Positions 24,633-36,167 of a stretch of 64,000 nt of DNA are shown here, in pieces; the stretch's first letter is position 1; each line of letters opens with the position of its first letter. The position numbers and the translations under genes were made by a program. This DNA comes from Nilaparvata lugens. Its lineage: Eukaryota > Arthropoda > Insecta > Hemiptera > Delphacidae. The DNA lies in contig NC_052516.1 in NCBI RefSeq assembly GCF_014356525.2, positions 21,222,257 to 21,286,256 of the forward strand, read 5' to 3'. Below the pieces are notes generated by a model that was not told where the DNA came from, ran no database searches, and saw only the letters and a list, made by a program, of their open reading frames with translations.

Positions 24633-24917
24633 GATGGCTATTTACTTGAAATAAGATAAACTCGAGAACTTCCCTCTCCAGTTGCGCCCCCTTCTGCCCC
24701 TCTACACGACCAATTCAACGCAAGGTAATTTTTTCAAATAAATAAGTTTCTCTGGCGCACTTTGTATTTAGGCTCATAAATACTGTAAAAATAGTTAACG
24801 TTTTATTTTTCTTCTTCTTCTTTTTTCGTTGCAACCTTTACCCATTTAGATAAGGTTGGCTAAATAATATAAAAATCATTTTTAAGCTTTACGTTTCACC
24901 AGCGACAATCGAGTAAG

Positions 24918-25066
24918 GCCCGGTTGCACAAAAGCCGGTTAAATTTTAGTCGTGATTAATTTCACGAGAGCCAAACAGAGAAGAGTTTTTCGAAAAAAAG
25001 CTTCTCGGATTGGTTCTCATGGAATTAATCACGATTGAAATTTAACAGGCTTTTGTGCGACCGGCA
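24918..25066. mobile_element. Palindromic MITE P1, copy
   Basis: GGCCCGGTTGCACAAAAGCC ... GCTTCTCGGATTGGTTCTCA ... GGCTTTTGTGCGACCGGC. Close to full length, ends complementary. Confidence 0.87.
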
Positions 25067-25394
25067 CCAAGTATTATATTTTCTCTGGTTTTACCACTCT
25101 ATTACTCAATCATTAATTATTTTCCAAAAAGTTGTTCAGTTGCGTTTTGCGTGTTTGTTTACTAATATTTTTAATGTTTTTCATACACTTTTTATGTTTC
25201 TCTTGATTTACTTTGGTTACATTTGAATCATCATAAACCAAAATGCACCCCAAAATTTAATATGGTTAAAGTTGATTGAAAAGCTACACTGATTCTCTTA
25301 AAAATATTAATAGTCCTATAATATGAAGCTGGGATATTGTAAGAATTTGTAAAATGCTTAAATCATATATATTCTCCATTTTATTCTCTTTTTT

Positions 25395-25580
25395 TCTTTA
25401 GGGCTACTTTTAATATGAATAAACATGAATCTCAGTACCCTTTTAAATTATTTTATCACGTAATGGTCATTAATGCCAAAATTAACTAAGTATTGACTTG
25501 AAAATGGCATTAATGTCCGAAACAAGTTGTGAAAAAATAATTATTTAAAAGGGTACTGAGATTTATGTTTTATTTAAATA
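25395..25580. repeat. Pseudopalindromic repeat R2, copy 3
   Basis: TTTAGGGCTACTTTTAATAT, AATCTCAGTACCCTTTTAAA at the left and AAAGGGTACTGAGATTTATG at the right. Between them is ACTTGAAAATGGCATTAATG then TCCGAAACAAGTTGTGA. Confidence 0.8.
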
Positions 25581-25639
25581 TGCTCTTCTTCTATCAATAA
25601 CAGCGAAAATTTGATTCTTGTTTTTGCTTGGTCATTGTT

Positions 25640-25815
25640 CTATTCCATGTTGGATCGCAATTTTTTTGCTGTGGGCGATGCCCACTGAGCTGTAGGCTTG
25701 TACATGAGTAATGAGGCGAACCTCATTACCTCTCATTATCTCATGGGTATGAGAGATAAATGGGAACTTCAGTTTTAGGTGGGTTCCGAACCACCGGGAA
25801 GCGATTTTACAACTC
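25640..25815 (+). repeat. Dispersed SINE-like repeat R4
   Basis: GGCGATGCCCACTGAGCTGT, AGGCTTGTACATGAGTAATG and GGTGGGTTCCGAACCACCGG. The reverse complement recurs at about 875-1010 (GTTCGGAACCCACCTAAAG .. CACAAGCCTGAAGCTCATGT). Part also recurs at 53960-54050 (GCACAAGCCTGGAGCTCATG). Confidence 0.55.
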
Positions 25816-26399
25816 ATAAATCATATTCAGAGGAGTTGGCTCAAGTGGTCACCCTTCCTACACTTTGAAAGAAGGTTGCACAAATATTTCCATATCAGCT
25901 AATCCTAGGAAGTTACAGGGTACATACTGTAGGAAACTACTGAACTAATAATAAGTCACCTGTAAAAAAGATTACAAATGTGTGTTGATAAGGAAGTTGA
26001 AGTTATGTTTGTAATGTGATGGTCCGTTGGTCTAATCAAATAATTATCTTCATTAACTGCCAGAAAACTTGTTAACATCGCATCAATAGCTTAAGCTGTC
26101 AGACATAAATTTATTCACTTTTTATTACCAGTCACGGCCATACCGGCGACTGTGACCTTTCCGGCATTTTATCAATTCCTGTGTCTATTAATAATCCTAT
26201 TGGTGTCTCCTTTTAATGTACCATATTATCATACTTCCAGATCTTCTTCTTATTTCTATTTCTTCATTACCTTCATCTTTCATAAATTTATAGCCTAATA
26301 AAGATTTTTTTCATTTCATCTTCGTTTTCTTATTTATCTATTCATTTGTACAAAATATCCTCTGATTGAAATTATATTGTAAGCGGAAATAGCTATTTA

Positions 26400-26525
26400 T
26401 GTATTAAGAGCGTAATGCGCGACTCTATCGCTCGCGCAAAACAGTTATCACGCGACGCGAAGCGGAGCGTAATAATTTTGCAAGAGCGATAAAGAAGCAT
26501 TACGTGCTAATTACATACAAATTTT
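26400..26525. other. GC-skewed unassigned stretch
   Basis: AGAGCGTAATGCGCGACTCT and TATCGCTCGCGCAAAACAG are followed by an approximate inverse (TTTTGCAAGAGCGATAAAGA, AGCATTACGTGCTAATT). A small inverted-repeat element is likely. Confidence 0.45.
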
Positions 26526-26883
26526 TTTCTACAAATGCACAAACGTGTTAAATCACTTATATCTGGCGGAGTTTATAATAATTCGTCTACACTGATATCC
26601 ATCATGGCTGTAGAATCGGTACAATTACCGACTTTTTAGGTTAAGATCTGACTGAGAGTGGTTTCTCTTTTGGCGAGCTGCTTATCATCAGCTGATTAGC
26701 GAGCTTAAAGAAACTCTTCTGCGCATGCGTGAATGATTAACGAGCCTAAAGAAAATCTACTGCGCATGCGTAGATGGTTAGCCAGCGAAAAAGTAGATTC
26801 TCCTCAGAAATAAGATGTTTTACGAGGAGAATTGAGTATGTAAATTCTTTCTTTACGCGCAGTTGTAGAAAAAACAGGTTATA

Positions 26884-27623
26884 GTCCGGGCGCAAATGTC
26901 TTTCCATGGTCATTTTTGGGTAACAGCCATGGAAGATGTCTCAATTTCTTCGTTAGTACTAGCATAATAAGGATCGTGATGATGGTAAGTCGAAATCACT
27001 GACAAACACCTCGAAAACAAGATGGCCGCCAAAATTCATAAGGTTTTGTTTTATCGCTTGTATTTCGAAAACCGTAAGATATTCAACCGTGTTTTGACGA
27101 AAATATTCTGCAAAAATCATACGCTGGAGAACACATTTTTTATTAACGTTATTTAACGTTTTATTAACGTGTATATCGTTTCAAAGCTGAAAAAAGATCT
27201 AAAGTTCATAGATTTAACATTATTTCTCTGTATCTCTTGTACAAAATAGTTATAATAGAAATGAATTTGAAACAAATTGAGAAAAAGTTTTGTACAGCTT
27301 TTGAAGGTTACTAATAAAATAATTATGCATTTCAGAGTAAACTTTTATAGAACAAAAGTTGAAGATGAAGAATTTTGAAATATTTTCGTTCAAAACACGG
27401 TCAAATATCTTGAACAATTATATTGAAATACCATAGAAATAGCAAAACCCTAGACATTTTTGTAGCTATCTTGTTTTCGAGGTGTTTGCCTGTGATTTCG
27501 ACTTATCATCATCACGATCCTCATTATGCATCCTCGTTATAAATGTGGACCTAACGAAAAAATTGAGACATCTTCTACGGCTGTTACTCAAAAATGACCA
27601 TGGAATGACATTTGCGCCCGGAC
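26884..27623. mobile_element. 740-bp fold-back DNA element with TA flanks
   Basis: Ends GTCCGGGCGCAAATGTCTTT / complement, flanked by TA on both sides (26882-26883, 27624-27625). The arms match at roughly 90% through ACAAACACCTCGAAAACAAG and continue with AAACACGG..AAAATATT inside. The whole element is one long hairpin and has no ORF. Confidence 0.85.
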
Positions 27624-27654
27624 TATAAATTTAGAATATTCACGGGAAAATCAG

Positions 27655-27863
27655 CAGCAAGGATTTACTCCTCCTCCTTCCTCTTTATCTTATCCTCTTT
27701 TCTCCTTTTTCTCCTCTCCCTTCACCACTTCATTTCTGATTCTCCTTCTCCTCCTCCTCTCCCTTCTTCTCCACTGTCTCGTTTCTCTTCACTATCTTCT
27801 CGTCTTCCGCATCTCATTTATTCCTCTCCTCTTCCTCCTCCTTCTTTATCTTCTCCATCCTCA

Positions 27864-27894
<31 letters not shown>

Positions 27895-27927
27895 CTTCTT
27901 CTTCTTCTTCTTCTTCTTCTTCTTCTT

Positions 27928-27958
<31 letters not shown>

Positions 27959-28321
27959 TTCTTCTTCTTCTTCTTCTTCTTCTTCTTCTCTTCTTTTCTT
28001 CTTCTTCTTCTTCTTCTTCTTCTTCTTCTTCTTCTTCTTCTTCTTCTTCTTCTTCCTTCTTCTTCTTCTTCTTCTTCTTCTTCTTCTTCTTCTTCTTCTT
28101 CTTCTTCTTCTTCTTCTTCTTCTTCTTCTTCTTCTTCTTTTCTTCTTCTTCTTCTTCTTCTTCTTCTTCTTCTTCTTCTTCTTCTTCTCTTCTTCTTCTT
28201 CTTCTTTTCTTCTTCTTCTTCTTCTTCTTCTTCTTCTTCTTCTTCTTCTTCTTCTTCTTCTTCTTCTTCTTCTTTTTTCTTCTTCTTCTTCTTCTTCTTC
28301 TTCTTCTTCTTCTTCTTCTTC
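27655..28321 (+). repeat. Polypyrimidine tract with (TTC)n of about 455 bp
   Basis: TTC array at 27866-28320 with occasional TTTTC, TC and TAT interruptions that shift the triplet register, preceded by CTC/TTC-rich sequence. Both strands give spurious homopolymer frames. Confidence 0.97.
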
Positions 28322-29245
28322 GGGAGCAATGGCAAAATTATAACGTGATAAAAATTTTCGGCTCCAAATTTATTGTCTAAATTTGGCTTTTAAATTAAAG
28401 TATTGTGCTCACTGTAACCTTAGTGTCCGGATTCCCATTAGGGGACTTTGGACTATATACGGCGAGGTGGAACTACCCTTGGGTCTCCCCACCATTCAAA
28501 GCCATACGCTAATAATAATGATTCGGGAGCAATGTTGCCCAATACATGAACGAAACACTGCTTTTGCATTGGCAGAGCTTCAAGGCAGGACCAGATCGTT
28601 TATAGTGGTTTCGTTTATAGTCATGACAGAGAGAGAGACTTTAATGATATTCTTCGACGCTATCTTTATCAAGTTTTTTTATATGTATTAATCCAGTTTA
28701 TGCAGTTGACGTCAAAAAAACGTTGTTCGTCATTAAATGCTCGGAATTTTATGTTTTCATTTTCTGTTCAACGCAGTATATAGTTATAGCTTGAACACAG
28801 ATTATAGCTATAAAAAACAGATATATAGTTGAGCTACACATTATTTTTATATACTATAAACAGTATTTAGTTATATAGTTATACTGGCTGACAATATTAT
28901 TGAGGAAACGAGTTTTTTCGCTGATGATTCATTTGAATACAGGGTTGCCTCTTCATTCTTTATTAGGCTAAAATTTCATCAGGCTTCCTTTTCTAAATTG
29001 CATGACACACAATTTATTAGTGGAAATTCCCCAGTCTTGATGTGTCTTTTTCTCCACTTGTTATTGTTTTGCTGCTTCTGATATTCTCGTCGTTTCTTTT
29101 GTGTCATTCTTTATATTTTTCTCTAGCGCTGTTTTCTTATTAATTTTTCTCTCGGTTCATGAGCCTACGATTACATAATCTGTGTTTATTAAAACTGGGA
29201 AAAATGTAATCTCTTCTTAATTCTCTTTAAAATACTCTCCTTCTC
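28322..29245. other. No supported gene
   Basis: A modest open frame at 28383-28691 has no recognisable domain, start context or splice sites. 28790-28890 is ATATAG-rich. Nothing else seen. Confidence 0.5.
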
Positions 29246-29283
29246 ACACACACACACAGACTTTCTCTCTCTGTCTCCCTCTC

Positions 29284-29320
<37 letters not shown>
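29246..29320 (+). repeat. (CA)n/(TC)n microsatellite
   Basis: A short CA run followed by about 60 bp of TC repeats, directly abutting the LINE-like tail repeat. Confidence 0.93.
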
Positions 29321-29321
<1 letters not shown>

Positions 29322-29580
29322 GGTCGTGTGTTAGTGGGGAGGATATTTTATATCCTTCTTAGAGAATCGACAATTATTTGTTGAAACACCGCCGATTTAT
29401 GAATTTACATCACATTATTATATTATCGTTATTCTAATTACATTCAATCTTTTTTCTCATTGATTAATTGTTTATACTTTGTAAAATTCGTTGAATAATT
29501 AGCATTACCCTCATTCAATGTAAATTAGTGTATTAGCCAGTAAATATTGTAACATACATAAATAAAGAAATTTAATCTAA
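29319..29580 (+). repeat. Dispersed LINE-like 3' tail, copy 2
   Basis: Relative of 28-383 without the fold-back. Ends AACATACATAAATAAAGAAA. A further diverged relative follows at 29690-29880. Confidence 0.65.
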
Positions 29581-29892
29581 TCTCTCTCTCTATATCTCAT
29601 AAAAAGGGTTGTGTGGCAGAGTGGACCTGCGCCCTACTAAAGGATGATCAATCAATCAATCTCTCTCTCCAATGTCCAAAGCTCCGCCAATTTATGTAGA
29701 TGCATAACAATATTATCGATAGTCATCCCATATTGATTTTTTTTATCATTATACAGTTCAATAATTATTTTCTTAGTCTATATTATGAAATTCATCTATA
29801 ATATCGCTGTATTGAAAGCCATTGTATATAAGTAGTGTATAAGTCAGTATATATTGTAATCTACAAAAATATAGTACTCAATTATCTCCAAC

Positions 29893-29956
29893 TTTCTCAC
29901 TCTCTCTCTCTCTCACACACACACTCTCTCCCTCTCTCTCACACACACTCTCTCTG
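29893..29956 (+). repeat. (TC)n/(CA)n compound microsatellite
   Basis: Alternating CTCTCT and CACACA runs; also present in the duplicate at 62709-62768. Confidence 0.9.
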
Positions 29957-30044
29957 GCATGCAAATTTAAATGGCAAATAACCGACAATTTGATTTGAGA
30001 ATCTCGGCAGAATAATAACATATTTGGAAGTTACATCATCTCAT

Positions 30045-30190
30045 CAATAACCCACGCACTGTTTCGGAGGAACACGTTAAGTCGTCGGTCTCGGCTGCCT
30101 GAAAATCAGTCGTTAGGTCATGTCAGAGCCCCTGAAATTGATCCGTTGTCACCTGAGAGTTCAGTTGTCACTCAATTTTCAAGTAAAATT
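30045..30190 (+). repeat. SINE-tail-like phrase
   Basis: GGAACACGTTAAGTCGTCGG, TCTCGGCTGCCTGAAAATCA and GTCATGTCAGAGCCCCTGAA match by memory a tRNA-derived SINE body common in insects. No A or B box remains. Confidence 0.45.
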
Positions 30191-30730
30191 ACATAAAGAT
30201 GAAAATGTCATGTCTTCTGCATACTGGAACAAAACAGCATTATAAGAGGTAATCATCTGATTGTATATGACCACAGTCGTAGTGAGGGTCATCAATCTGC
30301 CTCCTGGTTGTGCAGTATTCTCTAAATTGATTAAAACTATTCTGAATAAGTAGAGATTTCTAAATGATTTCAGTATTATTCAAACTCGTATGGATCTTTC
30401 AATAGAAATTTCAAAATCATTGTAATCTTACAAAATATTTTAACAAAATACAATAAGAAAAGTAGGGAAATTTTCAATTTGTATTTTTCTCTATGAACAG
30501 TGCAAACAACACAGTAACGTTGTATTTGCTCGCTTCTGAATGCATTACATAAAATAGTCTTCAATTATGCTTATTCCTCAAAGTGAAATATGGGGATATT
30601 ACAAATGCAAAAACATCTTGAAACAATTGATTTAATTTATGTTTGAGCATTAATTTAATTCAATTAGCAGCATGTAGTGAATCGCTGGACTGGAGTAATA
30701 ATCCTCTCAAAACCCATCTAACATTTAGAA

Positions 30731-30880
30731 CCGGTCGCACAAAAGTCGGTTAAGTTTTAATAGTGATTGATTTCACGATAAACAATCAGAGAAGGATTTT
30801 TCGAAAAGAATGCTTCTCTGATTGGTTCTCGTGAAATTAATCATGATTAAAATTTAACCAGCTTTTGTGCAACCGGTACT
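30731..30880. mobile_element. Palindromic MITE P1, copy
   Basis: ACCGGTCGCACAAAAGTCGG ... GCTTCTCTGATTGGTTCTCG ... CCAGCTTTTGTGCAACCGGT. Complete. Confidence 0.88.
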
Positions 30881-31187
30881 TAGTCTATGTGATACTGAGA
30901 ACATCCACATTAAATATTGCACAGTGAACAGTACAGTTCATATTTTACTATTTTACATATTAGGTACTTTGTTTTTTAGACTCGAGTATGTTTCAAAATG
31001 GAATGAAAACCTTTAAAACTGCAATTTCTAAGAAATATAGAAATAGATCAAATCCTTGAATAATAATTGAAGAAATTTGATGGTTGTTTTTCACATTCAT
31101 TTGAATTGCAAATTAATAATATCCACAATATTTAGATGAATTAATAATATAATAATTTATCTGATTGCCAATGAATTGCAACCAGAG

Positions 31188-32229
31188 GAGTTTATTGACA
31201 AAACATATACATAGTTTTTATATTATGATGAATATACCGTATTCGAATTTCAAACAGAAAATCGAGTGATTTGACAATTTTAAACACAACGTTATAGGAT
31301 AGAAGGAAATGAATGTATTGACACAATAATTTTAAAGAATTTATTTTCTTTACGTACAATAGAGACGTACTATTTACTAGTTTTTCATATTTACATTGAA
31401 TTTATTATTACATTCATCATAAAACTATGACCTGAATAACCTATAGCAAGAAATTCAGGTAGGCCATGTGTATATAGGCCAAGTTATGTACTCTACCGGT
31501 ACGGTACGGTATAGGAGATGCTGATTATTTTTTCTTATAAATTAGTATTCCAACATGATTACAGGTTATTAATAATTCTGCAAAGTACTTCCTATTCTTT
31601 GATAATATTGACATATAACTCTCTTTGGAATATTCTCTGTGAATTGTTATTATAGTTTGTGTAAAATAATTTGAGACTTGGCCCTCCATCCGAAGAAATC
31701 ACATATGGTTGCCAATTTGTGTACAATTGCAACTTTTTCAAATTTCCAATTCAACGTCAGAATTGGATGTAGAATACCATCCGCGATATCCTAGTAGTGC
31801 TAGAGAAGATCCAGGTTTGAAGGATTGAAAGGAAATTTAAATTTTATGATAAAATTGGAAACATCGCGAAAATTTGTTTTTCTTTTGAATATCACTTCTC
31901 TCAGAATCATGGGGCGTCGTAATGCGTAATAATTAATATCAAATTAACGGGGAGAATGTCTCCTTTCTATTGGTGTCTGGATAATCTTTATCCGACCTAT
32001 AGTTATATTTTAATTAATGATTATGTTCGTCAATGTCGAGACATTTCAAGCAGAAAATATGAAATTTTTGACAAGCTGGAAACTTTTTTGTTTCAAAAGA
32101 TAAGTGGGTGGTGAAAGCAAGAAAGTTTCTCAGAAATAATTGAAATTATTTTTTCAATTGTCAAAAGTAGTCGGAAGATCGTATTTTGAATTATACATCT
32201 AAATGGTAACAATCGGAAGATATTGTTGA
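31188..32229. other. No supported gene
   Basis: AT-rich. A short CGGTACGGTACGGTA run lies near 31497. No coding frame or strong inverted repeat noticed. Confidence 0.5.
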
Positions 32230-32465
32230 TCAAAAACTAAAATTCATCAAAATTTATTTTTTCTTCTAATTTCACTCATTTTTGAAAAATCATAACTCAG
32301 TAACAATTGGAGATAGAGAGTTCCGAATGATCTCATTTTATTCAGAATTTTATAATCTAAAAAGAAGGCACGATCAAATGTTTCTGTCCGATTACGAGAT
32401 TTGGCAGAAATAGCTGAAAACTGGAAAATGAGCCGAAAATACGAGGTTTTTGGGCCAACCTGTAT
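32230..32465 (-). repeat. Fold-back family FB1, one-arm fragment
   Basis: TTTCACTCATTTTTGAAAAA, CTCAGTAACAATTGGAGATA, GAGAGTTCCGA and GGAAAATGAGCCGAAAATAC match the right arm of FB1-A (18100-18290). No partner arm lies nearby. Confidence 0.75.
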
Positions 32466-32609
32466 CTAGCACAAGGAAATTTTGCATGAAGAAATTGGTT
32501 CTGGACTTCTCTTATGTACCCAAATGATATATTAAAAAATCAGAACTACAATATAAATATTGCATGCACCAATGTATATAGTGACTGGACTAAAGTAGAG
32601 TACCTAGTG

Positions 32610-32760
32610 TATTGGATGGTATCGGCTGAAGTATAACCCCATTGACGGTTTAAATTCCATTTTCAGGCTGGGTGAGACCTTCTAAAAATTGTAAGGGACT
32701 CCACAGTCCACACCAACAAAAGTCTTACTAATTTACTTTTTCATAAGTGGTGGTGGTAGA
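32610..32760 (+). repeat. Dispersed repeat R5, copy 1
   Basis: CGGCTGAAGTATAACCCCAT, AAGGGACTCCACAGTCCACA and CCAACAAAAGTCTTACTAAT. Aligns with 45485-45610 in the same orientation. Confidence 0.7.
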
Positions 32761-33225
32761 AAATATTGTCTATTTATGAAAGTTAAATCTATTTGAAAAA
32801 TTATACAAGATCTTTTATTTATTTATTTATTTACATACAAAAGCTCACAGAATAAATCCATGAAGAGCCTTATTGACATCAACTAGTTTAGATACATAAT
32901 ATTTGATGCAAAATAAGAATGAAAAATAAAATAAAATTGTAAACACAATTTTTGAATACTAATAAGATAAGAAGAGGCGAAATGAAAAAATAAAATAAAC
33001 CAATGATAATAGAAAATGAAGAAGAATGAAATAAAAATGATAAGAAAAATAAAATAACGAATAAAATAGAGAATAGAGGAAAAATAGGGCTTTAGAAGAG
33101 AGAAAAAAAATGAGGGAGTTTAGTATAATTATTTATCAATCATGAGTTAGCTATAGAGCGATATGCTAGTTCACAGGATTTCTTAAAGGTTTTGAAACGG
33201 TCAGCAAACGGATCAATGCAGTGGC

Positions 33226-36019
33226 TTATTCTATTGTACAAACGTAAAGTTCTGTATATATAAGAATTGCAATGATGAGTCGTTCTGATAAATGGCATGT
33301 GGAACAGAATATTTGGTTTGGTCTATTAAACGGGACATGAAGTTGCAACATACTTATAAATTCTGGCATGAATACTTGATTGTTTAGGATATTATATAAT
33401 AGCAAGAGGGAACTGACAGATCTCCTTTCTTCCAATCTTTGAACATTAAATATCAACCTCAGATTGTCTGTTGAAAAAGCTATCGGACAGAATGCGTTGA
33501 ACTTTTTAAAATAAAGATACCTTAAAAATTTATTCTGAATTTTTTCTAAATCAAGAATAGCGCTGCTGTGAAATGGAGCCCAAACTAAAGCAGCATATTC
33601 AAGTTTACTCCTCACTGTAGCATAGTACAATTTCAAAACAACGTCACATGCTGTAAAAGGCCTACAATTTCGAAATAAAAACCCTAGCGACCTATTAGCA
33701 CCATTCATAACATGTGTTAGGTGTTCCTTAAACTCAAGAGTAGGGTCCATTATGACGCCCAGGTCCTTTATACGGATAACACAATCGAGGATTGCATTAT
33801 TAATATTGTAATTGTAATGAAAAGGATTTTTCTGACGTGTGAATATCATGTATTTTGTTTTTGATATATTTATTTCCAATCTATTTCTCAAACACCAGTC
33901 ATGAATCGCATTCAGATCCCGCTGCAAGAGACAGCAATCCTCCAGACTAGAAATAGGTCTGAAAAGTTTTACATCGTCTGCAAAAAGCAAAATACTAGAT
34001 TCTTTAATATGGTCAGGCAGATCATTCATGAGTAGGACGAACAACAAGGGACCAAGGTTTGACCCTGTGGAACCCCAGAAGAATTGGTAAAGTAAAGAGA
34101 TCTGTGATTATTAAAAACCACATAAGACATCCTATCGGTTAGATAACTCTCAAAAAATGCAATCAAACTATCAGACAGGCAAAACCATTTCAATTTTTTC
34201 AACAGAATCCCAAAATCCACCGAATCAAAGGCTTTTTTGTAATCTAAATAGATAACATCCATACGACCATGCATGTCTAGCTGCGAAGAGACAGATTGGG
34301 TGAACTGCAACAGATTAGTTATAGTTGAGCGCGATGGCATAAAACCATGTTGGAATGAGGAGATTGCGGGTCTTACATGGTTGAAAACTTTGCTATATAA
34401 AATATATTCAAAGACCTTACTTGGAGAATTGAGGATAGTAATGGGACGAAAATTCGAGATTATATTCTTTCCACCAGTCTTATGAACAGGTGTCACCCTT
34501 GCAGCTTTCCATTTTTTAGGATATTTATTCAATCTCAAGGACAAATTGAAGATAAATTGTAAAGGTTGAATAAGAATATCTCTACAACCTTTTATAATGT
34601 ATGCTGGTACACCGTCAGGCCCACAAGATCTAGTTGCTTTAAGTTTATTTATAGCTGAATTTACTTCATTTTCAGAAATATATGAAACTTGTAATATGTC
34701 AAGATGAGGAGATGAGGAAATGCTGTCATATGATTCATTATCATTATTATGTTGGATGTTATTACGGTTGTTGCTGTTATTGTAAACAGATGAGAAATAA
34801 TCAGCAAAAGCCTGCGGTACTTCCCGATCGGTATACCTGCACCCATTCCACTCAAAACACTTTGAGTCCGATCTAGACTCTTTTTTACTCGCAACATAGT
34901 TCCAGAAGTGTTTAACGTTTGAATTTATGTTATTTTGTAGAGATTCTATATAATTTTGTTGTGCTATGTTGATTTCACTTTTTATTGCAGCTCTCAATTC
35001 CTTGAATTTGTTCAAATAATATCCCGAAAACGATTTTTTCCGTGCACATTTCTTTTTTAATTTAATCATCTGGATAATGCTTCTAGTAAACCAAACCGGA
35101 TACTTCGATTTAATAATATTTTTATTTTTGGGCACATGCGAAGCGAAAGCATAATTCAATAAATCGTAAAAATAGTCTACAGCGAGATCGACATCGTTGA
35201 ATTCATAAAGTCTATGCCAATCTGAATCTCTAAGTGTGAGATAAAATTCATAGTAGTTTGCTTTTTTAAAATTGTAATACTCGATACTCAAAGGGGGATG
35301 CAAGAGGCTCTTTTTAATCAAAAAACTAATATCTAAGCTTGGGTGATGTGGATCTTCAGCAAGCAGAGGGCTTGTTTCGTGCAAAACAATCAGAGGTAGA
35401 TTACTCAGCACTAGATCAAGAGTTTTGGCATTGGCATTTAAAACATTATTAAAGGATACTAAGTTGAATAAACACATGCAATTCATCAGTCTGGCATATT
35501 TACTAGGACCACCAACAAAATTAAAACTTGAACCATTTATTTCATTCAGATTAAAGTCACCCAATATTAATAAATCATGTGAAAAAATATTATTATCACT
35601 TTCAATAAAATCAAAGAAGTCACAGTAATCGAGAAGACCAGATTCAGGGGAGAAATAGACAACATTGATAAAGATTACTTTATCTTGTGCAGATAACTTG
35701 ACAAGTAAAGATTCATAGCGCGCTGTCGCCGGACATGAATGAGTCGGGAATGCCAACTGTTTTTCACTGCACAAAGTACACCCCCTCCCCACCGCTTTCC
35801 AGACACCAATCTATCACGGTCACACCTAAATACCCGATAACGAGAATCGAACAATTCACTATCATGAATCTCATTACTCAACCATGTCTCAGACAACGCT
35901 ACAATATCATAAGTTTCACCTAGTACAGATCTGAACAAATCATTGGTTTTAGTGCGACAACCTCGAATATTTTGATAATTTAATTTTATCAATTCAGAGT
36001 TTACATTAGGAGAATTCAT
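33226..36019 (-). pseudogene. LINE ORF2 polyprotein: AP-endonuclease and reverse transcriptase, broken by two frameshifts
   Basis: The three pieces are 36019-about 35715 (endonuclease start: KLNYQNIRG, LSETWL, GGGVLCAVK), about 35715-about 34070 (endonuclease GDFNLNE and SFN motifs; RT fingers and palm with RPITILNS, QHGFMPSRST, LDYKKAFDSV, SGVPQG) and 34047-33226 (palm FADDVKLF, then the thumb with SKLEYAALVWAP). The first break lies near 35710-35735. The second lies just after SGVPQG, where the frame must shift by one base to reach the next block. Family role: target-primed reverse transcription. This copy cannot make the full enzyme. Confidence 0.85.
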
Positions 36020-36167
36020 TTTTAATAATGAAATAATAAACTATAGCAGTACATTGAATTAGAAAGATAAATAGCTTTACAACAAAAAATAAAATAACAT
36101 TGGTATCGTAATAGTAGAGTGCATTGGGGTTTATCATAGCAGGGATTTATTTGATAACTGTTTTATT

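Larger units (their letters stand above)
23727..24760 (-). mobile_element. Tc1/mariner-like element, internally deleted and rearranged
   Basis: Bounded by inverted repeats of about 29 bp with one mismatch: GTGCGCCAGAGAAACTTA at 23727 and its complement ending at 24760. No clear target duplication was found. The minus strand holds the transposase remnant in 24632-23977. The interior also contains an inverted duplication (see the repeat entries at 23916 and 24385). At 1.03 kb it is about the size of a non-autonomous deletion derivative. Confidence 0.85.
29388..31187 (+). repeat. 1.8-kb segment duplicated at 62201-64000 (copy 1)
   Basis: Almost identical over 1800 bp to the sequence after the assembly gap. 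Only small length differences were noticed: one T in the T-run near 29735, and ATTATCTCC versus ATTAATCTCC near 29883. Holds a LINE-like tail, a P1 MITE and a SINE-tail-like phrase (CACGTTAAGTCGTCGGTCTC at 30072). Confidence 0.95.

Noticed and set aside
27612..28343. 243-residue Ser/Phe/Leu frame and its 173-residue Lys/Glu/Arg antisense
   Set aside because: Simple-sequence artefact of the 455-bp TTC array; the register changes at each interruption.
28383..28691. 102-residue open frame
   Set aside because: No recognisable motif, no splice context and ordinary base composition; expected by chance.
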